64,000 bases of DNA from Silvania hatchlandensis (GCF_025564065.1 NZ_JAMGZK010000053.1:248001-312000); one strand, 5' to 3'. Shown: positions 9,217 to 22,375, counted from the first letter of the stretch. The notes: generated from the sequence alone by a model not told the origin. Numbers and translations are program-made.

Positions 9217-10655
9217 CTCGAACAACTCACTTCCAGCCGCTTACCCCAGTCGGGTGGGCGGCTGACATAGTCATCAGCCCTTTCGACAAACGGCGTACGC
9301 AGCGCTTCATGTAAACGGTGTAACTCGGCGTAGTCGCCGTTTTCGGCCCGATCGATGGCCCGCTGCGCCAGCCAGTTACGCAACACCATTGCCGGGTTGA
9401 CCGCATTCATCTGCGCCTGACGCACGTCATCGGCCACGTTCTCCTGCGCCAGACGCGCGCGGTAGCGGGTAAACCAGTCATCAAAGGCCTGACGGTCAAT
9501 AAACTCATCGCGCAGCGGCGAGGCAGCGCTGTGCTGCTCGGTCTGCCCCAGCATGCGGAAGGTGCGGGTGAAATCACTGCCTTCCCGCGCCATCAACGCA
9601 AATAGCGCATTAAGAATGTCGTTATCACCCTTCTGCTGGGTCATCAGCCCCAGCTTGCGGCGCATCAGCTTGCCGAACTGCTGCAACAGCACCTCCTGAT
9701 AGCTGTCCAGCGCGTCGTTCAGCGCCTCGACGTCGATAAACGGCGACAGCGACTGCGCCAGACGCTGCAGATTCCACAGCCCCACAGAAGGCTGATTATC
9801 AAAGCTGTAGCGCCCCTGATAGTCAGAGTGGTTGCAGATAAAGCCGGGCTGGTAATCATCGAGGAAGCCGTAAGGGCCATAGTCAATGGTCAGGCCGAGG
9901 ATCGACATGTTATCGGTGTTCATCACCCCGTGGGCAAAGCCGACGGTTTGCCAGCAGGCCATCAGGGAGGCGGTACGCGCAACCACGTCACGGAACCAGA
10001 GCAGGTATTTATCGGCGTCGTCTTTCCACTGCGGCCAGTGATGGTTAATCACAAAATCCGCCAGCTGGCGGACTTTGTCCGGCTCGCGGCGATAATAGAA
10101 GTGTTCGAAATGGCCAAAGCGGACGTGGCTTTGCGCAATGCGCATCAGCATCGCGCCCTGCTCCATGGTTTCTCGCGCCACGGGGGTATCGCTGGTGACA
10201 ATCGACAGCGCGCGCGAGGTCGGGATCCCGAGCGCATGCATCGCTTCCGAGGCCAGGCTTTCGCGGATCGTCGAGCGCAACACCGCGCGCCCGTCCCCCA
10301 TCCGCGAGTAAGGCGTTAGCCCCGCCCCTTTCAGGTGCCAGTCGACGGTCTGTCCGTTGGCCAGCAGCTGTTCGCCGAGCAGGATGCCGCGCCCGTCACC
10401 GAGCTGTCCGGCCCAGACGCCAAACTGATGCCCGCTGTAAACCTGCGCCAGCGGCTGCATCCCCGGCAGTAATGTTTCGCCACCCCAGACGCCCGCGCCC
10501 TGCTCAGGCGTAAACAGCGCGGCGGGAACAGCAAGCTCCTCGGCCAGCGGCGCGTTATGCCAGATCAGGCGAGCGTTGCTCAGTGGCGTAGGGTTCAGTG
10601 CGGTATAAAAGCCTGGCAGTTCATCATGCCAGCGTGCGGTAAAAGACAGGGTCAT
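9213..10655 (-). CDS. selO: Protein adenylyltransferase SelO (YdiU)
   Basis: SelO is a pseudokinase that transfers AMP from ATP to hydroxyl residues of other proteins; E. coli SelO is tied to redox stress. The 480-residue protein carries the family's conserved blocks: [18 protein letters not shown] near residue 95, [19 protein letters not shown] near 130, [22 protein letters not shown] near 245. It ends CSS; the C-terminal cysteine is the position occupied by selenocysteine in some eukaryotic homologues. Here it is an ordinary cysteine codon. It converges on hmuV with overlapping stop codons. Confidence 0.96.
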   Translation of the reverse strand: MTLSFTARWHDELPGFYTALNPTPLSNARLIWHNAPLAEELAVPAALFTPEQGAGVWGGETLLPGMQPLAQVYSGHQFGVWAGQLGDGRGILLGEQLLANGQTVDWHLKGAGLTPYSRMGDGRAVLRSTIRESLASEAMHALGIPTSRALSIVTSDTPVARETMEQGAMLMRIAQSHVRFGHFEHFYYRREPDKVRQLADFVINHHWPQWKDDADKYLLWFRDVVARTASLMACWQTVGFAHGVMNTDNMSILGLTIDYGPYGFLDDYQPGFICNHSDYQGRYSFDNQPSVGLWNLQRLAQSLSPFIDVEALNDALDSYQEVLLQQFGKLMRRKLGLMTQQKGDNDILNALFALMAREGSDFTRTFRMLGQTEQHSAASPLRDEFIDRQAFDDWFTRYRARLAQENVADDVRQAQMNAVNPAMVLRNWLAQRAIDRAENGDYAELHRLHEALRTPFVERADDYVSRPPDWGKRLEVSCSS

Positions 10656-10716
10656 AGGTCCTCCTGCCTTTAGTGTAGTGGGTTTAGCGGGGGTTAAACA
10701 CCGGGTATTACAAGGG

Positions 10717-11430
10717 TTATCCCTGTACCAGGGTAGTTATTTTGTCGACGGTCACCGCAGGCCAGAGATTTCCCTGCATCGCACTGAACTGATAAGGGGA
10801 TAAACGCTGCAAGGTGCTGACATCATCCACGCCCGCGACCATCATCGATTGACAGTACGGAGTCACCTGGCTGACGATTGCCCTTAAAAAGGGATCAAAT
10901 GTATTATCGGTCAAATGCTGCTGGATGAAGTTTTTATCCAGCGCTACCCGATTAAACAGGCCATCGAAAATGGCTTTGGTTGAGGCATTTCCTGCACCAA
11001 AATTGGCAAGCACCAGCGGAAAGCGCAGCGCGAAGTTCATCAACACCGTATTCATGTTGCCTTTATTCAGATCGGGATAATTCTCATTTATCGAAAACTC
11101 CAGCCACGGGTGACGTTCACATATTGAAACGCCATTTCCGTCCATTATTAGATGTTCAACAATCGCTGGCGAAATATTTATCCAGGCGAGAAGTTGTTGC
11201 TGAATAAAAAACAGTTTACAGGTTTCGAGTAACGCCAGCTTTTCCTGAAACAGCGCCAGCTCTTGCGCGGGCGACAGGTAGGCCAGCACCAGCTCCGTTG
11301 GAATACGCACCTGAGACTCAACGCCGACAAAGTTGGCGATTATTTCAATGCCTTTGAGCACCCCGGAATCATGGCGCGCAGGGAGGAATAAAAGTTCAGA
11401 TTGATAAGCATTATCCAGCGTGACAATCAT
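10717..11430 (-). CDS. ydiV: EAL-like anti-FlhDC factor YdiV (RflP)
   Basis: A 237-residue degenerate EAL-domain protein, the same length as E. coli YdiV. In E. coli and Salmonella YdiV does not degrade cyclic di-GMP but binds FlhD, blocks FlhD4C2 and directs it to ClpXP, repressing flagella in poor nutrients. The signature ExL at the catalytic start is absent here (EIIANFVG instead), as in YdiV. The ending ITTLVQG and the motifs NENYPDLN and [23 protein letters not shown] match E. coli YdiV. It sits in the conserved selO-ydiV-nlpC order. A small ORF lies 15 bases upstream on the same strand. Confidence 0.9.
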   Translation of the reverse strand: MIVTLDNAYQSELLFLPARHDSGVLKGIEIIANFVGVESQVRIPTELVLAYLSPAQELALFQEKLALLETCKLFFIQQQLLAWINISPAIVEHLIMDGNGVSICERHPWLEFSINENYPDLNKGNMNTVLMNFALRFPLVLANFGAGNASTKAIFDGLFNRVALDKNFIQQHLTDNTFDPFLRAIVSQVTPYCQSMMVAGVDDVSTLQRLSPYQFSAMQGNLWPAVTVDKITTLVQG

Positions 11431-11445
11431 GGTGTCCGCCTCACA

Positions 11446-11649
11446 TTAAAGGCAATACATGACATCCTGAAACTTAAGCGACAGCAATTCAACGTGATGA
11501 GGTGTAATAAGAATGATTTCATTCGTTCCATTTGAATATCGGATTTTCCTTAGTCCCGAAATAATCTTATCCTGGTTATCTATTAATAGCCAGTTTTCCC
11601 TCCCCCACCTGAAATGGCTTCTGATTAATTCATTGGCTAATAATTGCAT
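11446..11649 (-). CDS. Small ORF of unknown function upstream of ydiV
   Basis: A 67-residue ORF that ends 15 bases before ydiV on the same strand, so it may be cotranscribed with it. The protein has no signal peptide or membrane segment and is rich in Ile, Leu and charged residues (WLLIDNQDKIISGLRKIRY, then EIILITPHHVELLSLKF). I do not recognise it. No good ribosome binding site precedes the ATG. The DNA is AT-rich compared with its neighbours, like ydiV itself. It could be a truncated regulator or a spurious ORF. Confidence 0.35.
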   Translation of the reverse strand: MQLLANELIRSHFRWGRENWLLIDNQDKIISGLRKIRYSNGTNEIILITPHHVELLSLKFQDVMYCL

Positions 11650-11721
11650 TGAAAGTAATGCTACGAAATGTGCAGCATTTAATGTTAATGATTCTCGTCG
11701 CGCCGGAGGGCGCGACAGGAG

Positions 11722-12186
11722 CTAGATGCGTCTGGCCTGCCAGAAGTTTTTGCGCCAGTAAACATTATTAAGAGAAGATCGCATCACGCCCCGGCTGGTA
11801 GAGGCGTGGATAAATTGATTATCGGTGTCATAAATTCCGACGTGGAGACCACTTTCACCGGAGCCGGTTTTGAAAAATACCAGATCGCCGGGGAGGAGAT
11901 CGTCTTTAGTTATTTCGGTCCCGATTGTGGCCTGCTGACGGGTTTCACGCGGCAGTTGCAGCGCAAAGCGATCGCGGAAGGTCATCAGCACAAAGCCCGA
12001 ACAGTCGACCCCGCGGCGGCTCATGCCACCGTAGCGATAAGGCGTCCCGCCCCAGTTTTGTAGCTGATCGTTGAGGCTGGCAATCACCGCAATGGAATCA
12101 GACAGCCGCGCATTAGGCGGTGGCGCACGGTGGCTACTGCATCCTGCCAGCACCAGCGCGATCAGCAAAATAAAACAGTAGCGCAT
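11722..12186 (-). CDS. nlpC: NlpC/P60 family lipoprotein
   Basis: A 154-residue lipoprotein with a lipobox (LVLAGCS, Cys16) followed by an NlpC/P60 cysteine-peptidase domain of the type that cuts peptidoglycan peptides. The catalytic cysteine is in VDCSGFV, the histidine in GLHVGIYD, and the third polar position falls in the following QFIHASTSRGVM. It lies downstream of btuCED on the same strand, 73 bases after btuD, as in E. coli. The substrate of NlpC itself is not established. Confidence 0.93.
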   Translation of the reverse strand: MRYCFILLIALVLAGCSSHRAPPPNARLSDSIAVIASLNDQLQNWGGTPYRYGGMSRRGVDCSGFVLMTFRDRFALQLPRETRQQATIGTEITKDDLLPGDLVFFKTGSGESGLHVGIYDTDNQFIHASTSRGVMRSSLNNVYWRKNFWQARRI

Positions 12187-12259
12187 TTCGGACGAAACCC
12201 CTGGTTTTTATCGATTTTGCGTAATTTAGCCTGTGTCTGCACCGCTTCGCAACCGGCAA

Positions 12260-13015
12260 TTATTCCTGGGACGTTGAGATGATCATTCTGTGACCTTCTA
12301 TATCCAGACGCCGGAAGGACATATCGTATGCGCGGGCCAGATTCGGCGGCGTCAGCACGCTGTCGCGCGCGCCGCTGGCAATCATCTGACCGCGTTTCAG
12401 CAGCCAGACGCGGTGGGCATGGCGTAACGTGTGGTTCAGATCATGACTGCTCATCACAATGGCAAGCCCCTGATGCGACAGTGCGCTGAGCACCCTGTCG
12501 AGCGCCACCTGCTGGGCGACATCGAGGCTGCTCATCGGCTCATCCAGCAGCAGCAACTGACCGTGCGGGTTGCCGCCAGGATGGATTTGCAGAATGACGG
12601 CCGCGAGGCGCACCCGCTGCCACTCCCCGCCGGAGAGCTGGCTGGTGGGACGCGAGAGCTTATCCTCAACGCCCAGCGCCGCCGCCACCTCGCTCAGAAG
12701 CGCCTTTTGCTGACTGTCGTACTGATGCAGCGTCAGATAGTGCCAGACGGGCATGGCGAACGGCGGGGTCTGCTGCTGGGCCAGATAGGCCCGGCGGCAG
12801 GCCAGCAACGCTGAGGTCCACGCCTCGAGAGGTTGCCCCTGAAACGCGATCGTCCCTTCGCCCCCGGTTAACCCCGCCATCCGGGCGAGCAGAGTGCTTT
12901 TCCCGGCGCCGTTCGGCCCGACAAGATGCACAATTTCACCCGGATTTACGCTCACGTCGAGCGGCCCCAGCCGCCCTTTTACCGCCACGGCGTTGAGCTG
13001 CATCAGTACGGTCAT
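12260..13015 (-). CDS. btuD: Vitamin B12 ABC transporter ATP-binding protein
   Basis: The ATPase of the BtuCD cobalamin importer, 251 residues. Walker A GPNGAGKS is near residue 34, the signature [17 protein letters not shown] near 127 and Walker [13 protein letters not shown] near 155. It works with BtuC in the inner membrane; the periplasmic binder BtuF is encoded elsewhere in enterobacteria. The start overlaps the btuE stop (TAATG), so translation is coupled. The extra residues HPGGNPHGQ before Walker B occur in E. coli BtuD too. Confidence 0.95.
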   Translation of the reverse strand: MTVLMQLNAVAVKGRLGPLDVSVNPGEIVHLVGPNGAGKSTLLARMAGLTGGEGTIAFQGQPLEAWTSALLACRRAYLAQQQTPPFAMPVWHYLTLHQYDSQQKALLSEVAAALGVEDKLSRPTSQLSGGEWQRVRLAAVILQIHPGGNPHGQLLLLDEPMSSLDVAQQVALDRVLSALSHQGLAIVMSSHDLNHTLRHAHRVWLLKRGQMIASGARDSVLTPPNLARAYDMSFRRLDIEGHRMIISTSQE

Positions 13016-13566
13016 TAGCTCGCCAGCGCCTGCTTAATCGCGGCGGTAATAACGGGATCCTGCGGCGTCATGTCCGGGGAGAAACGCTGGATCACCTTTC
13101 CGTCGCGGCCAATCAGGAATTTTTCAAAGTTCCACAGAATGTCACCTGGGTGGGCCGGTGCGCGCCCTTTGCTGGCCATCCGCTCATAAAAGCCGCTGCC
13201 TTCCGGCGCAACCGCAGCCGGCGCCGCTGCCACCAGCTTTTGATAGATCGGGTGACGGTGGTCACCATTGACCTCCACTTTGCTGAACATCGGGAAGGTG
13301 ACGCCGTAGGTCATGCTGCAAAACGTTTTGATCTCATCTTCACTCCCCGGCTCTTGCCCCAGGAACTGGTTGCAAGGGAAGCCCAGCACGGTGAAGCCAT
13401 CGCCTTCCAGCGCCTTGTGCATCTCTTCCAGCTGCTCGTACTGCGGCGTCAGGCCGCATTTTGAGGCCACGTTAACCACCAGCAGCACCTGGCCTTTATA
13501 GCCTTCCAGGGTGGTTTTTTCGCCATCAATGGTCGTCACTTCGGTGTTCAGAATATCGTTCGGCAT
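13015..13566 (-). CDS. btuE: Thiol peroxidase of the glutathione peroxidase family BtuE
   Basis: A 183-residue glutathione-peroxidase-like enzyme that reduces peroxides with thioredoxin or glutathione; it is not needed for B12 transport despite its place in the operon. The peroxidatic cysteine is in [16 protein letters not shown] near residue 37, with the Gln/Trp partner motifs [12 protein letters not shown] near 80 and [16 protein letters not shown] near 145. It lies between btuC and btuD and overlaps btuD by one base. Confidence 0.95.
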   Translation of the reverse strand: MPNDILNTEVTTIDGEKTTLEGYKGQVLLVVNVASKCGLTPQYEQLEEMHKALEGDGFTVLGFPCNQFLGQEPGSEDEIKTFCSMTYGVTFPMFSKVEVNGDHRHPIYQKLVAAAPAAVAPEGSGFYERMASKGRAPAHPGDILWNFEKFLIGRDGKVIQRFSPDMTPQDPVITAAIKQALAS

Positions 13567-13601
13567 AACTTTCCCTCAGGTTGTCGTTCAGATTGACTGC
13601 A

Positions 13602-14582
13602 CTAGCGTCCGGCTTTTAAGAGTAGCCAGATAAACACAGGCGCGCCCAGCGTGGCCGTCACGACGCCAATCGGCAGTTCCGCGGCAGTCAGCGCCAGGCG
13701 CGCAATAATATCGGCAATCAGCAGCGTAGCGCCGCCTGTCACCGCCGCAGCGGGCAACAGCAGCCGATGGTCAGTGATACCACACAAACGCAGCATATGG
13801 GGGATGACAAGGCCAATAAAACCAATCGCGCCGGCCAGTGCGACGCTGACCCCCACCATCCAGCCGATGGCTATCACCAGCGTGTTGCGCCAGAAGGTGA
13901 GCGGCAATCCCAGCTGGCGGGCGGATATCTCGCCCAGCACCAGAATATTGAGCGGTGAGGCCTGGAAACAGGCCCAGACGATAGCCGGAACCAACAGCAG
14001 CATCAGCCAGCCCTGGCTCCAGTCCACGCCGCCGAAGCCGCCCATCATCCAGTACATCAGCTGGCGCAGATCGAACGAGGTGGAGAAATAGACCGCCCAG
14101 GTCATCAGGGCGCTACAGATGATCCCCAGCGCTACCCCGGCAAGCAGCAGGCGGCTGGAGGAGAGATGGCGGCGGGCAAAGCGCAACAGAATCACGGTGA
14201 TGAACAGCGCCCCGGCGATAGCACAGAGGCTGAGTGCCCAGCCGGACAGTGCGCCACCGCCCAGCATCACGGCGGCGATCAGCCCCACTCCGGCTCCGTT
14301 CGATACCCCTAACAGACCGGGCTCCGCCAGCGGGTTATCAAACAGGGCCTGCATAATCGTCCCGCTCAGGGCCAGCGCGGCCCCCACCAGCACCACGGCC
14401 AGGGTACGCGGCATACGGATTTGCCAGATGAATAACTCACCCTGCGGGCCAAACCACGCCTGCGGCCCGATCCATTGCTCACCGGCACAGAGGCTAAACC
14501 CCAGCGCGAGCACCAGCGCAACCAGCAGCAAAAGCACCTTACGCAGGTCGGAACGGTATTGCTGACGGGCAAATTCGGGCAT
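13602..14582 (-). CDS. btuC: Vitamin B12 ABC transporter permease
   Basis: The membrane subunit of the cobalamin importer, 326 residues, the same as E. coli BtuC. About ten hydrophobic segments are visible, with [22 protein letters not shown] and [19 protein letters not shown] motifs near residues 60-95 and the ATPase-contact loop [18 protein letters not shown] near 240-255. The start MPEFARQQ at 14582 is chosen by alignment over an in-frame start at 14642. I see no cobalamin riboswitch in the about 100 bases upstream, as expected, since that element controls btuB. Confidence 0.95.
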   Translation of the reverse strand: MPEFARQQYRSDLRKVLLLLVALVLALGFSLCAGEQWIGPQAWFGPQGELFIWQIRMPRTLAVVLVGAALALSGTIMQALFDNPLAEPGLLGVSNGAGVGLIAAVMLGGGALSGWALSLCAIAGALFITVILLRFARRHLSSSRLLLAGVALGIICSALMTWAVYFSTSFDLRQLMYWMMGGFGGVDWSQGWLMLLLVPAIVWACFQASPLNILVLGEISARQLGLPLTFWRNTLVIAIGWMVGVSVALAGAIGFIGLVIPHMLRLCGITDHRLLLPAAAVTGGATLLIADIIARLALTAAELPIGVVTATLGAPVFIWLLLKAGR

Positions 14583-14643
14583 GGGAGTCATTTTGCAAAT
14601 GAATGATGTAATTGATTTTACGGTGGGTTTACGGGAGCGCAAA

Positions 14644-14672
14644 GAAAAAAGGCCGCATCAGCGGCCTTTTTA
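14644..14672. terminator. Bidirectional hairpin after ihfA
   Basis: AAAAGGCCGC (14647-14656) pairs with GCGGCCTTTT (14661-14670) around an ATCA loop. On the minus strand it is followed by a T-run, marking the end of the pheMST-ihfA transcript before btuC. Confidence 0.8.
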
Positions 14673-14683
14673 GTTAGATAGTA

Positions 14684-14983
14684 TCACTCTGCTTTGGGTG
14701 AAGCGTTTTCGACACGGCTTTTTAACTTCTGGCCGGGTCTGAAGGTCACCACGCGGCGAGCTGTAATGGGAATATCCTCACCCGTTTTGGGGTTGCGGCC
14801 CGGACGTTGATTCTTGTCGCGCAAATCAAAGTTACCAAAGCCGGAGAGTTTTACCTGCTCACCGTTTTCCAGAGCGCGACGGATCTCTTCGAAAAACAGT
14901 TCTACCAGCTCTTTGGCATCCCGTTTGCTAAGCCCAAGCTTATCAAACAGATATTCGGACATTTCAGCTTTTGTAAGCGCCAT
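14684..14983 (-). CDS. ihfA: Integration host factor subunit alpha
   Basis: A 99-residue HU/IHF-family DNA-bending protein that pairs with IhfB. The beta-arm signature [12 protein letters not shown] with the intercalating proline is at about residues 60-72, and the C-terminus [16 protein letters not shown] is typical of IHF-alpha. It starts four bases after the pheT stop, so it is at the distal end of the phenylalanyl-tRNA synthetase operon as in E. coli, where it also has its own promoter inside pheT. Confidence 0.98.
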   Translation of the reverse strand: MALTKAEMSEYLFDKLGLSKRDAKELVELFFEEIRRALENGEQVKLSGFGNFDLRDKNQRPGRNPKTGEDIPITARRVVTFRPGQKLKSRVENASPKAE

Positions 14984-14987
14984 AGGT

Positions 14988-17375
14988 TCAATCCCTCAAT
15001 GATGCCTGGAATCGCTCTTTTAATGCCTCTACACATTTGGCGACGGTAGCGGCAATCTCCTCTTCTTCGAGTGTACGGCTGGTATCCTGAAGGATAAGGC
15101 TGATAGCCAGGCTCTTAAAGCCCTCTGCTACGCCCTTGCCGCGGTACACGTCAAATAAGTTTACGCCAACTACCTGATTTACGCCAACTTTCTTACATTC
15201 GACCAAAACATCTGCGGCAGGCACGTTTTCGGCCACCACAACAGCGATATCACGACGGTTTGCAGGGAAGCGAGAAACGTCCTGAGCCTGAGGAATGACG
15301 CGGTCTGCGACCTTGTTCCACTCCAGCTCAAACGCCAGCGTACGGCCGTTCAGGTCGAGTTTGCGCTCCAGTTCCGGATGCACAACGCCAATGAAACCAA
15401 CGCGTTCACCTTGCAGATAAATCGCCGCACTTTGGCCCGGATGCAGGGCTGGAATGGCCTCGGCACGGAACTCAATTTCAGATAATTTACCGGTCAGTTC
15501 GAGAACGGACTCCAGGTCGCCTTTCAGATCGTAGAAATCGACGCTGTTTTTGGTCAGGTCCCAGTGCTCTTCATAGCGGTTGCCACAGATTGCGCCCGCC
15601 AGCATCAGGTCCTGACGAATGCCCAGGTTAGCCTGAGTATCCGGGACAAAGCGCAGGCCGGTCTCGAAGATACGCACGCGGTTCTGCTGGCGATTCTGGT
15701 TGTAGACGATGGTGCTGAGCAAGCCGGTCAGCAGCGACAGGCGCATTGCGGACATTTCGCTGGAGATGGGGCTTGGCAGGATCAGCGCTTCCTGACCTGG
15801 GTGGATCAGCTGCTGCACTTTCGGGTCAACGAAACTGTAGGTGATCACTTCCTGGAAGCCTTTGTCGTTGAGCAGGGTTTTCACACGCTTCAGCGAGAGA
15901 TCCGCCTCACGGTGCGAGCCCATTACCAGACCCGCCTGCACCGGCTCATCAGGGATGTTGTTGTAGCCATACACGCGGGCCACTTCCTCGACCAGATCTT
16001 CTTCGATTGCAATATCGAAACGCCAGCTCGGCGCAACGGCCTGCCACTGGTCCTGACCTTCGGTCACTTCACAGCCCAGACGGCGCAGAATGTCGCTCAC
16101 CTGCGCATCGGCAATGTGATGACCAATCAGGCGATCCAGCTTGCTGCGACGCAGGGTGATGGTTGCACGCTTCGGCAGATGCTCAACGCTTGTGACATCG
16201 ATAACCGGACCGGCTTCGCCGCCGCAGATATCGATCAGCAGGCGCGTGGCACGCTCAATCGCTTTATACTGCAGCGCAGGATCCACGCCACGCTCGTAGC
16301 GGTGAGAGGCATCGGTATGCAGGCCATGACGGCGCGCGCGACCGGTGATGGACAGCGGGCTGAAGAAGGCACACTCCAGCAGTACGTTTTGCGTTTCATC
16401 ATTGACCCCAGAGTGGTCGCCGCCAAAGATGCCGCCCATCGCCAGCGCTTTGCCGTGGTCGGCAATCACCAGCGTATCGGTATTCAGCTTCGCTTCGGTA
16501 CCGTCCAGCAGCACCAGCGTTTCGCCCTCTTTCGCCATGCGCACCACGATCCCACCTTCGATACGATCTTTATCGAACGCGTGCATCGGCTGGCCCAGCT
16601 CCAGCAGAACGTAGTTGGTAACGTCAACCACCGCATCAATGGAACGGATCCCGCAGCGACGCAGCTTCTCTTTCATCCACAGTGGCGTAGGGGCTTTAAC
16701 GTTGATCCCTTTCACTACGCGACCGAGGTAGCGTGGGCAGGCATCAGCCGCATCTACCTGAATCGGCAGCGTGTCGTTGATGGTGGCGGCAACCGGGGTA
16801 ATCTCCGGTGCGTTCAGTTCGGCCTGATTCAGTACCGCCACGTCGCGCGCTACGCCAATAATCCCTAAGCAGTCGGCACGGTTTGGCGTCACGCTGATTT
16901 CGATGGTGTTGTCATCGAGCTTCAGGTATTCGCGGATGTCGGTACCGATTGGTGCATCAGCCGGCAGCTCAATGATGCCGTTATGATCGTCGGAAATACC
17001 CAGCTCAGAGAAAGAGCACAGCATCCCTTCCGACGGCTCACCGCGCAGTTTTGCCGCTTTGATTTTGAAATCGCCCGGCAGCACCGCACCCACGGTTGCT
17101 ACGGCCACTTTCAGGCCCTGGCGGCAGTTTGGCGCGCCGCAGACGATATCCAGCAGGCGTTCGCCGCCGACGTTAATTTTGGTTACCCGCAGTTTGTCTG
17201 CGTTCGGGTGCTGACCGCACTCCACCACTTCGCCCACCATCACGCCGTTAAAGGCGCCGGCAACGGGCTCAACGCCGTCGACTTCGAGACCTGCCATGGT
17301 GATCTGGTTAGAGAGCGCCTCGCTATCAAGCGCGGTGTTCACCCATTCGCGTAACCACAGTTCACTGAATTTCAT
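14988..17375 (-). CDS. pheT: Phenylalanine-tRNA ligase beta subunit
   Basis: The 795-residue beta chain of the alpha2beta2 phenylalanyl-tRNA synthetase, the same length as in E. coli. It starts [13 protein letters not shown], then shows an OB-fold tRNA-binding domain (about residues 40-150, [15 protein letters not shown]), the B3/B4 editing domain (about 210-400) and the C-terminal anticodon-binding FDX domain (about 700-795, [14 protein letters not shown]). It follows pheS by 15 bases. Confidence 0.98.
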   Translation of the reverse strand: MKFSELWLREWVNTALDSEALSNQITMAGLEVDGVEPVAGAFNGVMVGEVVECGQHPNADKLRVTKINVGGERLLDIVCGAPNCRQGLKVAVATVGAVLPGDFKIKAAKLRGEPSEGMLCSFSELGISDDHNGIIELPADAPIGTDIREYLKLDDNTIEISVTPNRADCLGIIGVARDVAVLNQAELNAPEITPVAATINDTLPIQVDAADACPRYLGRVVKGINVKAPTPLWMKEKLRRCGIRSIDAVVDVTNYVLLELGQPMHAFDKDRIEGGIVVRMAKEGETLVLLDGTEAKLNTDTLVIADHGKALAMGGIFGGDHSGVNDETQNVLLECAFFSPLSITGRARRHGLHTDASHRYERGVDPALQYKAIERATRLLIDICGGEAGPVIDVTSVEHLPKRATITLRRSKLDRLIGHHIADAQVSDILRRLGCEVTEGQDQWQAVAPSWRFDIAIEEDLVEEVARVYGYNNIPDEPVQAGLVMGSHREADLSLKRVKTLLNDKGFQEVITYSFVDPKVQQLIHPGQEALILPSPISSEMSAMRLSLLTGLLSTIVYNQNRQQNRVRIFETGLRFVPDTQANLGIRQDLMLAGAICGNRYEEHWDLTKNSVDFYDLKGDLESVLELTGKLSEIEFRAEAIPALHPGQSAAIYLQGERVGFIGVVHPELERKLDLNGRTLAFELEWNKVADRVIPQAQDVSRFPANRRDIAVVVAENVPAADVLVECKKVGVNQVVGVNLFDVYRGKGVAEGFKSLAISLILQDTSRTLEEEEIAATVAKCVEALKERFQASLRD

Positions 17376-17390
17376 TGTTCTGTCCTGCCC

Positions 17391-18467
<1,077 letters not shown>

Positions 18468-18488
18468 TCACGCGCTAGCCTCCTGAAG

Positions 18489-18533
18489 TCAGGTGCTAAA
18501 GTAAAAGAAGAAGCGGAAAATAGCAGCATTCAT
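18489..18533 (-). CDS. pheM: pheST attenuator leader peptide
   Basis: The 14-residue peptide [14 protein letters not shown] contains five phenylalanines, four of them within five residues, and is identical to my recollection of E. coli PheM. Ribosome stalling on these codons when Phe-tRNA is scarce prevents the downstream terminator from forming, so pheS and pheT are read. Confidence 0.95.
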
Positions 18534-18571
18534 GCTTGCGTTACCTTGTGTGGAAAGAGACGTAAGACCTT

Positions 18572-18600
18572 ATTGAAAAGGCTCGCCGGAAAATTGTCAA
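18572..18600 (-). promoter_or_regulatory. Candidate promoter of pheMST
   Basis: On the minus strand TTGACA (18595-18600) is a perfect -35 element and, 17 bases on, TTCAAT (18572-18577) matches four of six -10 positions. It reads into pheM about 40 bases downstream. Confidence 0.55.
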
Positions 18601-18621
18601 TCTTTTGATACGCTTGAAACG

Positions 18622-18648
18622 AAAAGAGGGAGCAGAGCTCCCTCTTTA
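18622..18648 (-). terminator. Terminator after rplT
   Basis: GAGGGAGC (18626-18633), loop AGA and GCTCCCTC (18637-18644) form a perfect stem, extended by AAA/TTT, with a T-run on the minus strand. It lies directly behind rplT and ends the infC-rpmI-rplT transcript. Confidence 0.85.
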
Positions 18649-18654
18649 ACTGGC

Positions 18655-19032
<378 letters not shown>

Positions 19033-19062
19033 CTAATTAAAAAGTTAAAAAACGTTAACGAC

Positions 19063-19284
<222 letters not shown>

Positions 19285-19356
19285 TTAATAAACGAAACAT
19301 AGGCGAACAAAACCTGCGAAGCCTGTTGGCTCCACAGGAATTGCTACTTGAAGGCC

Positions 19357-19902
<546 letters not shown>

Positions 19903-21831
19903 TTATTCCTCCAGTTGTTGAAGACTGCGGCTGCGAATCTCTTGTTGCAGCTTCTCAATCACTTCATTTACGTCCAGGCTACCCAGGTCTTTACCGCGGC
20001 GGGTGCGAACGGCAACTTTGCCTGCTTCCACCTCTTTATCACCACAGACCAGCATATACGGGACCCGACGTAAAGTGTGCTCGCGGATTTTAAAGCCAAT
20101 CTTCTCATTTCTCAAGTCCGCTTTTACGCGAATGCCCGCATTTTGTAGTTTCTGCGTCAATTCTTTAACGTAATCAGCCTGAGAATCGGTAATGTTCATG
20201 ACCACGACCTGCACTGGCGCCAGCCAGGTTGGGAAGAAGCCGGCGAATTCTTCGGTCAGGATGCCGATGAAGCGCTCCAGTGACCCCAGAATAGCACGGT
20301 GAATCATTACCGGTACCTGACGCTCGTTGTCTTCGCCAACATAAGAGGCACTCAGACGCTGAGGCAGGGAGAAGTCCAGCTGTACTGTACCGCACTGCCA
20401 TGCACGATCGAGACAGTCATACAGGGTAAATTCAATTTTCGGACCATAGAACGCGCCTTCACCCACCTGATATTCAAACGGGATGTTGTTCTCTTCCAGC
20501 GCGACTGCCAGATCCGCCTCAGCACGATCCCAGGTCTCGTCACTGCCGATACGTTTTTCCGGACGAGTTGAGAGTTTGACGACGATTTTCTCGAAGCCAA
20601 ACGTGCTGTACATATCGTAGACCATACGAATGCAGGCGTTTACTTCATCACGCACCTGTTCTTCTGTACAGAAGATATGGGCGTCATCCTGAGTAAAGCC
20701 ACGCACGCGCATCAGACCATGCAGCGCGCCTGACGGCTCGTTACGATGGCAACTACCGAACTCTGCCATACGCAGCGGCAGATCGCGATAGGATTTCAGA
20801 CCCTGATTAAAGATCTGTACGTGACCCGGACAGTTCATGGGCTTAATGCAGTATTCACGGTTCTCAGAAGAGGTGGTGAACATCGCATCTTTATAGTTGT
20901 CCCAATGGCCGGTTTTTTCCCACAGCACACGGTCCATCATGAACGGGCCTTTGACTTCCTGATACTGGTACGCTTTCAGCTTGGAACGCACGAAGGTTTC
21001 CAGCTCGCGGAAGATGGTCCAGCCGTCGTTATGCCAGAACACCATACCCGGCGCTTCTTCCTGCATGTGATACAGGTCAAGCTGTTTACCGATTTTACGG
21101 TGATCGCGTTTCGCCGCTTCTTCCAGACGCAGCAGGTAAGCGCTGAGGGCTTTTTTATCGGCCCATGCGGTACCGTAAATACGCTGCAGCATCTTGTTGT
21201 TGCTGTCGCCACGCCAGTAAGCGCCTGCGATTTTCATCAGTTTAAAGTGATGGCAAAAACGCATATTCGGCACGTGCGGTCCACGGCACATGTCGATGTA
21301 TTCTTCGTGATGATACAAGCCGGGCTGGTCATCATGCGCGATATTTTCATCAAGAATAGTGACTTTGTAGCTTTCGCCACGCTTCACGAAGGTTTCACGC
21401 GCTTCGTGCCAGCTCACTTTCTTCTTGATGACGTCGTAGTTGCTCTCAGCAAGCTCGTGCATCCGTTTTTCAAGCGCTTCGATATCTTCCTGGGTCAGCG
21501 TGTGATCGAGGTCAACGTCATAGTAGAAGCCGTTATCGATAACCGGGCCGATAGCCATTTTGGTATTAGGCCACAGCTGTTTGATCGCATGACCTAACAG
21601 GTGCGCGCAAGAGTGACGAATGATCTCCAGACCGTCTTCGTCCTTCGCGGTGATGATAGACAGCTTCGCGTCGTTTTCAATCAGATCGGAAGCATCAACC
21701 AGCTCACCATTGACACGGCCAGCGATGGTGGCTTTCGCCAGACCCGGACCGATATCCAGCGCAACATCCATTGGGCTGACAGCGCGGTCAAACTGTCGTT
21801 GACTACCATCAGGAAGAGTAATTACAGGCAT
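19903..21831 (-). CDS. thrS: Threonine-tRNA ligase
   Basis: The 642-residue class II synthetase, equal in length to E. coli ThrS. Domains in order are TGS (about 1-60), the editing domain with [10 protein letters not shown] (near 73-82) and CRGPH near 182, the zinc-containing catalytic core with MNCPGHV (the cysteine is a zinc ligand), and the anticodon-binding domain from about 535. E. coli ThrS represses its own translation by binding tRNA-like stems upstream of its start; I did not fold the leader here. It is the first gene of the thrS-infC-rpmI-rplT cluster. Confidence 0.98.
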   Translation of the reverse strand: MPVITLPDGSQRQFDRAVSPMDVALDIGPGLAKATIAGRVNGELVDASDLIENDAKLSIITAKDEDGLEIIRHSCAHLLGHAIKQLWPNTKMAIGPVIDNGFYYDVDLDHTLTQEDIEALEKRMHELAESNYDVIKKKVSWHEARETFVKRGESYKVTILDENIAHDDQPGLYHHEEYIDMCRGPHVPNMRFCHHFKLMKIAGAYWRGDSNNKMLQRIYGTAWADKKALSAYLLRLEEAAKRDHRKIGKQLDLYHMQEEAPGMVFWHNDGWTIFRELETFVRSKLKAYQYQEVKGPFMMDRVLWEKTGHWDNYKDAMFTTSSENREYCIKPMNCPGHVQIFNQGLKSYRDLPLRMAEFGSCHRNEPSGALHGLMRVRGFTQDDAHIFCTEEQVRDEVNACIRMVYDMYSTFGFEKIVVKLSTRPEKRIGSDETWDRAEADLAVALEENNIPFEYQVGEGAFYGPKIEFTLYDCLDRAWQCGTVQLDFSLPQRLSASYVGEDNERQVPVMIHRAILGSLERFIGILTEEFAGFFPTWLAPVQVVVMNITDSQADYVKELTQKLQNAGIRVKADLRNEKIGFKIREHTLRRVPYMLVCGDKEVEAGKVAVRTRRGKDLGSLDVNEVIEKLQQEIRSRSLQQLEE

Positions 21832-22165
21832 TTTATATCCTTATTTGCAGTGGTGCCCCACACGTAAGAGCACATACAAAGAAAATAATCTTTAATTTAC
21901 AATAGATTGCAGAACCATCTGACCAACAATCGTCAAATTGGCTCGCCATCATGCACAGGATCGAAATCAGAAAAAGGCCAATTTACGATCAGCGTGCCAA
22001 TGGTAACACTAACAAAAGGGTGAAAAAACCCTTTACCGGCAGATGAAATGCTCTGGCACTTTTGTATGAGTTTTGCAAGGAATGGTGGGCAGCGACTCGC
22101 AATCCCTTTTCGCTGAGCTATTCTTGAACAGGTCTTTAATTACACGCAGAATGAGGAGTAATAAC
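21832..22165. promoter_or_regulatory. thrS leader and yncL upstream region
   Basis: This 334-base gap lies between two divergent genes. The part next to thrS should carry its promoter and the mRNA operator bound by ThrS, by analogy with E. coli. A small hairpin, AAAGGG with CCCTTT, lies at about 22015-22034. I see no further gene. Confidence 0.45.
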
Positions 22166-22258
22166 ATGAACGTATCCAGTAGAACCGTTGTCGTCCTGAA
22201 CATTGTTTCTGCCACCGCGTTGATCATCATTCTGGCTGACAAGTTTCAGTGGTTTTGA
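22166..22258 (+). CDS. yncL: YncL-like stress-response small membrane protein
   Basis: A 30-residue protein that starts MNVSSRTVVVLNIVS and ends DKFQWF, with a single hydrophobic stretch of about 17 residues in the middle (LNIVSATALIIILA). The N-terminal MNVSSRTVV and the C-terminal aromatic tail resemble E. coli YncL, a 31-residue membrane protein linked to stress. A GAGGAG ribosome site precedes the ATG by nine bases. Longer in-frame reading from 22073 would add a non-conserved N-terminus. The name rests on recalled similarity. In E. coli yncL lies elsewhere. Confidence 0.68.
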   Translation: MNVSSRTVVVLNIVSATALIIILADKFQWF

Positions 22259-22375
22259 ATGAATTCGGCGGGTGTCAGTTGAATCTTAAACCCTCCTGCG
22301 ACGTGGGTTTATTTATTTGTAAAGTTATTAAGATATAAACTCACGTTTTAAATATATTTAGGTAAACAAATAAAA

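Noticed and set aside
9213..10655. Selenocysteine in SelO
   Set aside because: The C-terminal CSS is encoded by ordinary sense codons; no in-frame TGA or downstream SECIS hairpin is present.
14583..14683. Possible cobalamin riboswitch before btuC
   Set aside because: The gap is about 100 bases, is mostly taken by the ihfA terminator and lacks a B12-box-like sequence.
15564..16868. 434-residue plus-strand ORF inside pheT
   Set aside because: It is antisense to conserved pheT, with no recognisable domain or ribosome site; a shadow frame.
20746..21597. 283-residue plus-strand ORF inside thrS
   Set aside because: Antisense to conserved thrS, with no motif; a shadow frame.
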